From: Armatimonadota bacterium
Lineage (GTDB): Bacteria; Sysuimicrobiota; Sysuimicrobiia; Sysuimicrobiales; Humicultoraceae
Length of the DNA stretch: 17,059 nucleotides
Reading direction: 5' to 3'
Assembly (NCBI GenBank): GCA_016198805.1
Contig: JACQHU010000062.1
Span: 1-17,059 of the forward strand
Part shown: positions 7,464 through 14,152 of the stretch, piece by piece
How the letters are laid out: each line of letters opens with the position of its first letter
Position numbering within the stretch: the first letter of the stretch is position 1
Notes under the pieces: model-generated
What the model saw: the letters and a program-made list of their open reading frames with translations, nothing else
What the model was told of the DNA's origin: nothing
Databases searched by the model: none
Position numbers and translations under genes: made by a program

Positions 7464-8432
7464 ATGGCCGCTCCCACGACCACGACGCACGGGATGAAAG
7501 CGACGCGCGACGCCTACGGCGAGGCGCTGGTAGAGGTCGCCCGCGGAGATCCGCGGATCTACGCGCTGACCGGAGACCTGCGGGACTCGAACCGGCTGGA
7601 AGCGTTCGCCGCGGCATATTCCGACCGCTTCGTCGAGTGCGGCATCGCGGAGCAGAACATGATCGGCGTGGCCGCGGGCCTGGCGGTGTCCGGGAAGATC
7701 CCGTTCGTCTCGTCGTTCGCCGTCTTCCTGCCGGGTCGGTGCTACGACCAGATCCGGGTGCTGGTCGCGCAGCCCAACCTCAACGTGAAGTTCGTCAGCA
7801 CCCACGGCGGGATCACGGTCGGCGAGGACGGCATGAGCGCGCAGGCCATCGAGGAACTGGCGATGATGCGCGCGCTGGCCAACATGACCGTGATCGTCCC
7901 GGCCGATGCGGTCGAGACCGCGAAGGCCGTCCGGGCGCTGGTGGATCATCGCGGCCCGGTCTATGTGCGCCTGGGCCGCGCGGCCGTGCCGGTCGTCTTC
8001 GACGACGGGTACGCGTTTGCCATCGGGAAGGCGGCCCTGCTGCACGACGGCGGCGACCTGACCATCGCGGCGTGCGGGATCATGGTCGCCGAAGCCCTGG
8101 TGGCGGCCGACGTCCTGGCCGCGGACGGGATCCGCACGCGGGTGCTCAACGTCTCGACGCTGAAGCCGATGGACGAAGAGACCCTGGTGGCGGCGGCACG
8201 CGAGAGCGGCGCCATCGTCACGGCCGAGGAGCACACGATCTACGGGGGCCTGGGGGGCGCCGTGGCCGAGCTGGTCACCGCCCACCATCCGGTGCCGGTT
8301 GAGCGCGTGGGGATCCGTGACTGTTACGGCGAGTCCGGGTCGCCGCGGCAGTTGATGGAGAAGTACGGCCTGACCGCGGCGGAGATTATCGCCGCGGCGC
8401 GCCGCGCCCTTATGCGGAAGACCCGCCGTTAG
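7464..8432 (+). CDS. Transketolase, C-terminal (pyrimidine-binding) subunit
   Basis: This 322-residue partner of the preceding gene supplies the PYR domain and the C-terminal domain of the transketolase heterodimer unit. ECGIAEQNMIG at 58-68 carries the conserved Glu63, which activates the thiamine ring. THGGITVGEDG (113-123) and the C-terminal AEEHTIYGGLG (254-264) are typical. A GAAGG just before ATG 7464 makes this start likelier than the in-frame ATG at 7494, which lacks one. The two genes are 6 bases apart and surely co-transcribed. The last 23 bases overlap, tail to tail, the end of the permease gene on the other strand. Confidence 0.94.
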   Translation: MAAPTTTTHGMKATRDAYGEALVEVARGDPRIYALTGDLRDSNRLEAFAAAYSDRFVECGIAEQNMIGVAAGLAVSGKIPFVSSFAVFLPGRCYDQIRVLVAQPNLNVKFVSTHGGITVGEDGMSAQAIEELAMMRALANMTVIVPADAVETAKAVRALVDHRGPVYVRLGRAAVPVVFDDGYAFAIGKAALLHDGGDLTIAACGIMVAEALVAADVLAADGIRTRVLNVSTLKPMDEETLVAAARESGAIVTAEEHTIYGGLGGAVAELVTAHHPVPVERVGIRDCYGESGSPRQLMEKYGLTAAEIIAAARRALMRKTRR

Positions 8433-10422
8433 CCCCGCCGTCGGCGGGAGTGCCGCCGGGCGCGGGCGACCGGGGCGCGCCGGGCAGCGGCCCTGCGGTC
8501 GGGCTGCGCACCGCGGCAGGATGCGGCGCCCGCGGCGACGCGGCGCGAACGCGCGCGAGTGCCGGTGATGCGACCACCCGCCTCCCGGCCGCCGCCGGGC
8601 CCCATGCCCGCCCGAGCACCGGCTTCGGCGTCACGACGTACGTCGGCGGCGCCGGCTCCCGCAGCGCCTCGGCGAGCCGCATGAATCCCCACGAGGCCAC
8701 CATGACGAATCCCACCGGGAAGGCCAGCAGCCACCAGTCGCCGCGGTGGAGCGCCTCGCGGCCACGCCACAACATCGTGCCCCACGTCGGGATCGTGGGG
8801 GAGAGGCTGTAGCCGAAAAAGCCCAGGGTCGCCTCCAGCAGCACGAACCCGGGCACGAGCCCGAGACACTCGGCCAGCAACGGACGGGCCAGGTGCGGCA
8901 GCAGATGCCGTTCCCCGATCCAGGCGGGAGGGGCGCCGGCGGCCAGCCCGGCCTGCACGAAGGTCCACTGCCGGGCCGCGGCCACCAGGGCCTTCAGCCG
9001 TCCCGCCACCTGCGCCAGCCCGAAGGCGACGAATACAGTGCCGATAGCCACCGGCGCCCGGCCGGTCACGATGACCACCGAAAGCGCCAGCGCCAGTACC
9101 GGGACGGCCATGACGGCGCGCGCGACGGCCGCAGCCGCATCGCCCCATCCCGTATCCTGCCACACGGAGAGCCCGCCGAGGAGGAGACCGGCGAGGGTGG
9201 CCACCGCCGCGGGCGCCAGCGCGAGGCCGAGCGTCGCGCGTCCGGAGAACAGCAGCCGGCTGTACAGGTCGCGGCCGGAGGCGTCGGTGCCCATCCAGTG
9301 GCGCCAGGAAGGCGGGAGCTGGATCTCCTCGAGGAGCACCTGATCGGGAGGAAACCGCACCAGCACCGGCGCGGCGATGGCCCCGAGCACGATCACCCCC
9401 GATGCGACCAGCGGGATCCACAGGCGCGCCCCGGGCGCGGCCAGCGGCGCCGCGTGGCCCGGGAGCCGCCGGTGATCGTCAGGCGGAAGATCCGCCAGGA
9501 CACGGCGGCCGACGGCGGTGCGGGCCAGACATTCCGCGCCCAGCACCATGGCCCCCAGCAGGAACAGCGAGGCCTGCACGGCGGTGATGTCGCGCTGGGC
9601 GATCGCGCGCATGAACACCCGTCCCATCCCGGGCCAGCCGAAAATTTCTTCCACGACGAGCATGGCGCCGAACATCGCGCTGAGTGTCGGCAGAGGGCGC
9701 ACAAGCAGCGAGGTGATCGCGATGCGCGCGGCGTGCCGCCAGACGGCCTTGCGCCGGGACAGACCCTTGGCCCGCGCGGTCGTGGTATACGCGGCGGTCA
9801 GGCCCGCCGCGAGATCCCGCCGGAGGGCGCCCGCGATCAGGGCCGCGACGGGCAGCGCCAGGCTGACCGACGGGAGCAGCAGGGAGCGCCAGAGCGCGAA
9901 ATCGAGCAGCCTCAATTCAAAGGGGGGAAGAATGGGAATCCAGGTTAGCCGCACCGCGAAGGTATAGACCAGCACGCTGGAGAGCAGGAACACGGGCAGC
10001 AGCGTCCCGCCGGTGACGGCGGCACCGCCCACCCGGCCGGCGAGCCCGCCGGCGGCGGAAGCCACCGCCAGCGGGACCGAGAGCACCCAGGCCAGGCCCA
10101 GGGAGGTGCCGACAAGCAGCAGGCTCCAGGGCATGCGGCGGAACAGCTCGGGCCCGACCTCCCGGCCGTTGCTGACCGACCGGCCGTAGTCGCCGACCGC
10201 GGCCCGGCCGAGCCACCGCAGGTACTGCACCGGCACAGGGTCGTCCAGCCCGTACCAGGCGCGCAGCCCGCGCATCTGTTCTTCGCGCGCTCCCTGGCGG
10301 AACTGCACGAAGTATCGGGCGGGGTCAAACGGCGCCAGGTGGACGAGCCCGAACACCATCACCGACGCGCCGAGCAGCGTCAGCAGCGCGACGGCCAGGT
10401 GGCGGGCCAGCAGGCGTGGCGT
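8410..10422 (-). CDS. Fused DppB-DppC-type ABC transporter permease, probable ACG start
   Basis: Two permeases normally made as separate proteins are joined in one 670-residue chain. Residues 1-310 resemble DppB/OppB: an N-terminal helix (6-29), several membrane segments and the EAA loop near 214-240 (ARAKGLSRRKAVWRH). Residues 330-590 resemble DppC/OppC: helix 334-352, the hallmark HWMGTDASGRDLYSRLLFSG at 375-394 and a second EAA loop at 490-513 (AGLAAGAPPAWIGERHLLP). Both loops should dock ATPase subunits for uptake of peptides, nickel or similar solutes. The last 80 residues are a Pro/Ala/Arg-rich tail. A consensus AGGAGGT stands five bases before ACG 10422; the frame from there supplies the missing N-terminal helix, PRLLARHLAVALLTLLGAS. 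The first standard start, GTG 10362, would cut that helix in half. No solute-binding protein or ATPase gene is in view. Confidence 0.85.
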   Translation of the reverse strand, partial: TPRLLARHLAVALLTLLGASVMVFGLVHLAPFDPARYFVQFRQGAREEQMRGLRAWYGLDDPVPVQYLRWLGRAAVGDYGRSVSNGREVGPELFRRMPWSLLLVGTSLGLAWVLSVPLAVASAAGGLAGRVGGAAVTGGTLLPVFLLSSVLVYTFAVRLTWIPILPPFELRLLDFALWRSLLLPSVSLALPVAALIAGALRRDLAAGLTAAYTTTARAKGLSRRKAVWRHAARIAITSLLVRPLPTLSAMFGAMLVVEEIFGWPGMGRVFMRAIAQRDITAVQASLFLLGAMVLGAECLARTAVGRRVLADLPPDDHRRLPGHAAPLAAPGARLWIPLVASGVIVLGAIAAPVLVRFPPDQVLLEEIQLPPSWRHWMGTDASGRDLYSRLLFSGRATLGLALAPAAVATLAGLLLGGLSVWQDTGWGDAAAAVARAVMAVPVLALALSVVIVTGRAPVAIGTVFVAFGLAQVAGRLKALVAAARQWTFVQAGLAAGAPPAWIGERHLLPHLARPLLAECLGLVPGFVLLEATLGFFGYSLSPTIPTWGTMLWRGREALHRGDWWLLAFPVGFVMVASWGFMRLAEALREPAPPTYVVTPKPVLGRAWGPAAAGRRVVASPALARVRAASPRAPHPAAVRSPTAGPLPGAPRSPAPGGTPADGGANGGSSA
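8434..8448 (+). terminator. Short hairpin after the transketolase operon
   Basis: CCCGCC and GGCGGG pair around a 3-base loop starting two bases after the transketolase TAG stop. No T-run follows. It also lies inside the coding tail of the permease on the opposite strand, so the pairing may be incidental to high GC. Confidence 0.25.
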
Positions 10423-10427
10423 GGCGG

Positions 10428-10434
10428 ACCTCCT
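10428..10434 (-). promoter_or_regulatory. Consensus Shine-Dalgarno sequence before an ACG codon
   Basis: AGGAGGT on the minus strand is a perfect anti-16S match, with five bases between it and the in-frame ACG at 10422-10420. The nearest standard in-frame start, GTG 10362, is 65 bases downstream. This argues that translation begins at the ACG, or that the codon was ATG before a recent T-to-C change. Confidence 0.65.
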
Positions 10435-10446
10435 GTCAGGTTTTCA

Positions 10447-10493
10447 GGGGAGTTCGGCGGACTCTCCCCGCGGGCCTGCAGACGCGTGCCCGC
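10447..10493 (-). terminator. Two tandem hairpins in the sufU-permease gap
   Basis: GCGGGC/GCCCGC (10470-10475 with 10488-10493) and GGGGAG/CTCCCC (10447-10452 with 10464-10469) form two 6-bp stems one after another in the 110-base gap. Neither is followed by a T-run. They could end the SUF transcript or be attenuators ahead of the permease; both readings are weak. Confidence 0.25.
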
Positions 10494-10532
10494 ATCCCGG
10501 CGTGGAGCCGGAAGGGACCCGACGCGGTGAGG

Positions 10533-10994
10533 TCAGGGCTCGGTCTCGGTGGTCGCCGTGCTCGCAGGGCGGCCCGCGGCGTGCTCGTCGAGTCCCTGCT
10601 CGAGGGCCACCCAGGCCAGGGTGGCGCACTTGATCCTCACCGGAAACTTGCGCACGCCCTGCAGGGCCACCAGGTCACCCAGGTCGGATGAGGGTTCCTG
10701 GCCGCGCATCATGCCTTTGAACTGCGCCACCAGCGCCCGCACCTCGTCCAGCGTCTTCCCTTTGATGGCGTCGGTCATCATCGACGCGGACGCCTGGCTG
10801 ATGGAGCAGCCGCGCCCGTCGAAGCGGACGTCCTGGACCCGGCCGTCGCGCAGCCGCAGGAAGAACGCAAGCTCGTCACCGCAGAGCGGGTTGGCGCCTT
10901 CCACCGAGACGTCGCTGGGCTCCAGCCGGCCGCGGTTGCGTGGGTGCTGGTAGTGGTCGAGGATTACCTCGCGGTACAGGTCGTCGAGCGCCAC
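10533..10994 (-). CDS. sufU: SufU, zinc-dependent sulfurtransferase of the SUF system
   Basis: This 153-residue protein is SufU rather than the IscU scaffold: it carries the extra segment of about 20 residues (KGMMRGQEPSSDLGD region, 93-107) that marks SufU. It accepts persulfide from SufS and passes it to SufBCD. The zinc and sulfur-acceptor residues are present: Cys38 and Asp40 in NPLCGDE, Cys63 in GRGCSISQAS and Cys123 in RIKCATLAW. The last 15 residues are a Thr/Glu-rich tail with no known role. The start is GTG 10994, with GGAGGAGG five bases upstream. It is the last gene of the SUF operon, 54 bases after sufS, and ends in TGA. Confidence 0.93.
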   Translation of the reverse strand: MALDDLYREVILDHYQHPRNRGRLEPSDVSVEGANPLCGDELAFFLRLRDGRVQDVRFDGRGCSISQASASMMTDAIKGKTLDEVRALVAQFKGMMRGQEPSSDLGDLVALQGVRKFPVRIKCATLAWVALEQGLDEHAAGRPASTATTETEP

Positions 10995-11048
10995 CCGGTC
11001 CTCCTCCGATGCGATGCCGCGCGCGTGACGGCGGCGGCCGTCGTCAGC

Positions 11049-12290
11049 CTACACCGGATGGGGGGACCGCGTAAACATCCGGTGGACGGCGTGCAGGCCA
11101 TCCACCAGCGCGTCGATCTCCTCCCGCGTGTTGTACAGGTGCAGGCTGGCGCGGGCGGTGGCGGCGATATTGAACCGCCGGTGCAGGGGCTGGGCGCAGT
11201 GATGTCCGGCGCGGATCGCCATCGCCTCCTGGTCCAGCACCTGCGCAATGTCGTGGGGGTGGACGACGTCCATGGTGAAGCTGATGGCGCCCCCGCGATC
11301 CACCGGCTCGGCGGGTCCTACGATGGTCAGACCGGGCACAGTCCGCAGACGCTCCAGCGCGTACGCGGTCAGGTCGCGCTCGTGCGCGGTGATGGCGTCG
11401 AACCCGATGCCACGGAGGTAGTCGGCCGCCACCCCCAGCACGATGCTGTCGGCGATGTTGGGCGTGCCGGCCTCGAACTTGTGCGGCGGGTCCTTGTAGG
11501 TCGAGCGCTCGAGGGTGACCAGCATGATCATCTCGCCGCCGCCGTGGTAGGGCGGCATCGCCTCCAGCAGGTCGTACCGCGCCCACAGCCCGCCGCTGCC
11601 CGTGGGCCCCAGCATCTTGTGTCCGGAGAACGCCAGGAAGTCGACGCCCAGCGCCTGGACATTCACCGCTTGGTGCGGCACGCTCTGCGCGCCATCCACC
11701 AGGACCTTCGCGCCCATGGCGTGCGCGCGGTCGGCGATCAGGCGAACGGGATTCACCGTGCCGAGCACGTTCGACTGGTGGGTGAGGCTGACGAGCTTCG
11801 TGCGCTCGGTCAGCAGCCCGTCGAGCGCGGAGAGGTCGAGCCGGCCTTCGTCGGTCACGGGGATGTACCGCAGGCGCGCGCCCTTCTCCGCGGCCAGCAG
11901 CTGCCAGGGCACAATGTTGCTGTGATGCTCCATGATCGTAAGGACGATCTCGTCGCCCGGCCCCACGTTGGCCCGCCCCCAGGTCGCGGCGACCAGGTTG
12001 ACGGCCTCGGTGGTCCCGCGGGTGAACACGATCTCCTCCCGCCGCGCCGCGCCCAGGAAGGCCGCCAGCTTGGCACGGGACTCCTCATAGCGCGCGGTGG
12101 CCTCTTCGGCAATACGGTAGATCCCGCGGTGCACGTTGGCGTTGTAGTCGTGGTAGTACTCCATGAGCGCGTCGAGCACCACGCGGGGCTTCTGGGAGGT
12201 CGCCGCGCTGTCCAGGTAGACCAGGCGTTTGCCGTTGATCGTCCGGTGAAGCAGCGGGAAATCGTCGCGGACACGCTCGCCCAGATTCAT
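11049..12290 (-). CDS. sufS: SufS, group II cysteine desulfurase
   Basis: This 413-residue, PLP-dependent enzyme converts cysteine to alanine and delivers the sulfur to SufU. Lys225 in SGHKMLGPTG is the PLP lysine. Cys365 in RAGHHCAQPLHRRF is the persulfide-forming cysteine on the short loop that marks group II (SufS-type) enzymes. HHSN at 122-125 and DGAQSVPH at 199-206 are typical cofactor-site motifs. The frame is open upstream to 12578, but that stretch is antisense-like and overlaps the Rieske gene; ATG 12290 with GGAGGGCGATC just upstream is the real start. It lies 13 bases after the Rieske gene. Length is normal for the family. Confidence 0.96.
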   Translation of the reverse strand: MNLGERVRDDFPLLHRTINGKRLVYLDSAATSQKPRVVLDALMEYYHDYNANVHRGIYRIAEEATARYEESRAKLAAFLGAARREEIVFTRGTTEAVNLVAATWGRANVGPGDEIVLTIMEHHSNIVPWQLLAAEKGARLRYIPVTDEGRLDLSALDGLLTERTKLVSLTHQSNVLGTVNPVRLIADRAHAMGAKVLVDGAQSVPHQAVNVQALGVDFLAFSGHKMLGPTGSGGLWARYDLLEAMPPYHGGGEMIMLVTLERSTYKDPPHKFEAGTPNIADSIVLGVAADYLRGIGFDAITAHERDLTAYALERLRTVPGLTIVGPAEPVDRGGAISFTMDVVHPHDIAQVLDQEAMAIRAGHHCAQPLHRRFNIAATARASLHLYNTREEIDALVDGLHAVHRMFTRSPHPV

Positions 12291-12303
12291 GATCGCCCTC
12301 CGC

Positions 12304-12648
12304 CTACCGCTTGTGCGGCATCCCCTGGCCGCGCCGGGCTTCCGGCGACAGGAGAATGTCGTCGCCATCGAGCCTGACCGGATAGGTGTCCACCGGACGT
12401 ACCGCTGGCAGCGAGAGCACCCGGCCGGTGGGCACGTGGAAGCGTGAGCCGTGCTTGGGACACACGATGATCTCTCCGACCACCGGGCCTTCAGACAGCG
12501 ATTCGTTCTCGTGCGTACAGGTATCGTCGATCGCGTAGATCGTCCCGCGGGCGTTGACCACGGCGATCTTCCGCCCATTCAGCTCGACCCGCTTCGCCGT
12601 ACCCGGCGGGAGGTCGCCGATCGTCGCGACCTTGACGAACTCGCTCAT
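12304..12648 (-). CDS. Rieske-type [2Fe-2S] ferredoxin of the SUF operon
   Basis: This 114-residue cytoplasmic protein has a complete Rieske site: Cys44 and His46 in CTHENE, Cys63 and His66 in CPKHGS. Annotated elsewhere as a non-heme iron oxygenase ferredoxin subunit, such a gene is often found between sufD and sufS. Electron donation to cluster assembly is a reasonable guess, but not proven. Its ATG overlaps the sufD TGA by four bases (ATGA at 12648-12645), so it is translationally coupled to sufD. There is no signal peptide. The last 12 residues are basic (EARRGQGMPHKR). It differs clearly from the Rieske protein at 5107-5415 outside the ligand motifs. Confidence 0.92.
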   Translation of the reverse strand: MSEFVKVATIGDLPPGTAKRVELNGRKIAVVNARGTIYAIDDTCTHENESLSEGPVVGEIIVCPKHGSRFHVPTGRVLSLPAVRPVDTYPVRLDGDDILLSPEARRGQGMPHKR

Positions 12649-13991
12649 CGATCCCCCATCTTCTCCGCAATCCTCGTCTGGAGGAAGGCGCGCACCCGTT
12701 CTTGCGGGATGCGGTCGAGGACATCGCTGAAGAACCCCTCGGCGATCATCCGGGTGGCCTGCGCACGTGTCAACCCCCGGCTCATCAGGTAGAAGATGTG
12801 CTCCTCGTTGAGCCGGCTGGTCGCCGACCCGTGGGTGCACCGCAGGTCGTTGGCCATGATCTCCAGTTTGGGGATCGAGTCGCTCCGTGCGCCCTCGGAC
12901 AGGATCAGGTTGCGGTTGGCCTGGAACGCATTGGTCTTCTGGGCGCCCCAGGCCACCCGGATCAGCCCGGCGAAGACCGCCCGGGCCGTGTCCTTGACCG
13001 CGCCCCTGTAGAGCAGGTCGCTGTGCGTGTGCGGCGCCCGGTGTTCCTGGAGCGTGTGGAAGTCGATGTGCTGGCGGTCGGCGCCGAAGTACACCCCGAG
13101 CATCTCCGAGGACGCCCCCTGGCCCGCCAGGAGCGATTCGACGTCGACCTTCACCAGGGCCCCGCCGAGCGCGACCATCAGGCTGTGCAGCGTGGCGTCG
13201 CGCTCCAGGTGGGCCCGGATCAGGCTGCCGACCTCCCACGTCGACGGGCCCCACTCCCGGAAGGCCAGATACCGGACCTGCGCGCCTTGGCGCAGGATCA
13301 GTTCGGTGACGCCACAGGCGAAGGTGCGGCCGTCGGTCGGCGCCGATGCGGCAATGTCGATCAGCGTGACCTGGCTCCCCTGATCGGCGATCAGCAGGGT
13401 GTGTGGAAACAGCGCCGCCCCGGGCACCCCCAGCCACGACTGGGCCACCAGCGGCAGGGTCACCTCGACGCCTTTGGGCACATACAGCAGCGTTCCCGCC
13501 GACCACAGCGCCGCGTGCAGGGCGCGGAACTTGTGGTCGTCGTAGTTGGCCACGGTGCTGAACAGGTGTTCGCGCACCAGGTCCGGGTGCTGGACGGCGG
13601 CGCTGGCCAGGTCGGTGAAGATCACCCCTCCGCGGGCGGCCGCCTCACCCAGGCCCCGCGCGACCGTCTGCCCGTCGACGTGGGTGACCAGGCCTGCCCG
13701 CTCGCCGGCACCCCCGGTGACCCCGAGCAGTTCCCAGGGCGGCGCGGCTGCCACCCGGCGCGGCGGCACGATGAGCGCCCCCAGGTCGAGGCCGGAGATA
13801 TCCGTGCGGCGCCACTCCTCCGGCCGCAGTTGCGCCGGGAAGGGGAGCCGCTCAAACGCCTCCCAGGCCGCCAGACGCTGCTGGCGGACCCAGAGCGGTT
13901 CGCCCAGGGCGGCGCTCGTGGCCTCCGCGGCCTCGCGGCTCAGCGGGCCCCCGGCGCGGGTGAGAAGTGGTGCGGTGGCGTGATCAGTCAC
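12645..13991 (-). CDS. sufD: SufD, Fe-S cluster scaffold subunit
   Basis: This 448-residue beta-helix protein pairs with SufB in the SufBC2D scaffold and is related to it. Family motifs include LYVPKGVEVTLP, then AVFAGLIRVAWGAQKTNAFQ and RCTHGSATSRLNEEHIFYLM near the C-terminus; the His of THGSA is the residue expected to face the cluster site in SufD. The start is GTG 13991, which has GGAGG seven bases upstream; a longer frame from GTG 14045 would put the start inside a hairpin and add 18 unconserved residues. The N-terminal part (about 1-100) is Ala/Arg-rich and variable, as usual in SufD. The gap to sufB is 161 bases, by far the widest inside this operon, and contains a terminator-like hairpin. 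Confidence 0.94.
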   Translation of the reverse strand: MTDHATAPLLTRAGGPLSREAAEATSAALGEPLWVRQQRLAAWEAFERLPFPAQLRPEEWRRTDISGLDLGALIVPPRRVAAAPPWELLGVTGGAGERAGLVTHVDGQTVARGLGEAAARGGVIFTDLASAAVQHPDLVREHLFSTVANYDDHKFRALHAALWSAGTLLYVPKGVEVTLPLVAQSWLGVPGAALFPHTLLIADQGSQVTLIDIAASAPTDGRTFACGVTELILRQGAQVRYLAFREWGPSTWEVGSLIRAHLERDATLHSLMVALGGALVKVDVESLLAGQGASSEMLGVYFGADRQHIDFHTLQEHRAPHTHSDLLYRGAVKDTARAVFAGLIRVAWGAQKTNAFQANRNLILSEGARSDSIPKLEIMANDLRCTHGSATSRLNEEHIFYLMSRGLTRAQATRMIAEGFFSDVLDRIPQERVRAFLQTRIAEKMGDR

Positions 13992-14035
13992 CCCTGCCCC
14001 TCCACGTGCGTCCCGGACGCTGGCTGTCGAGGAAA

Positions 14036-14058
14036 AGGCAGGCACAGATGGCCTGCCT
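14036..14058 (-). terminator. Terminator-like hairpin between sufB and sufD
   Basis: On the minus strand AGGCAGGC and GCCTGCCT form a perfect 8-bp stem with a 7-base loop, followed directly by TTTCC. It is the only hairpin in the window with any U-tract, though a short one. It lies within the operon and could reduce transcription of sufD and later genes relative to sufB, or act as an attenuator. A wider inverted repeat, GGAGCCGG/CCGGCTCC at 14099-14150, lies just upstream. Confidence 0.4.
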
Positions 14059-14152
14059 CATCCGGGATCCAACAGTTCTCTCGACGATCCGGCAGAGAGG
14101 AGCCGGCCGGGCAGGCTACCCGACCCAGCCCTCCCTGGCGCCCCGGCTCCGT

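Noticed and set aside
8746..9948. Plus-strand frame of 400 codons opposite the permease
   Set aside because: Arg/Gly/Gln-rich, no domain; the minus-strand permease has clear motifs through the same interval.
10533..10994. SufU gene as IscU scaffold of an ISC system
   Set aside because: It has the SufU-specific insertion near residues 93-107 and follows sufS in a SUF operon; no iscS, iscA or hscA is present.
10944..12377. Long plus-strand frame (477 codons) opposite sufS
   Set aside because: Antisense shadow of sufS with mirror-like composition and no recognisable domain.
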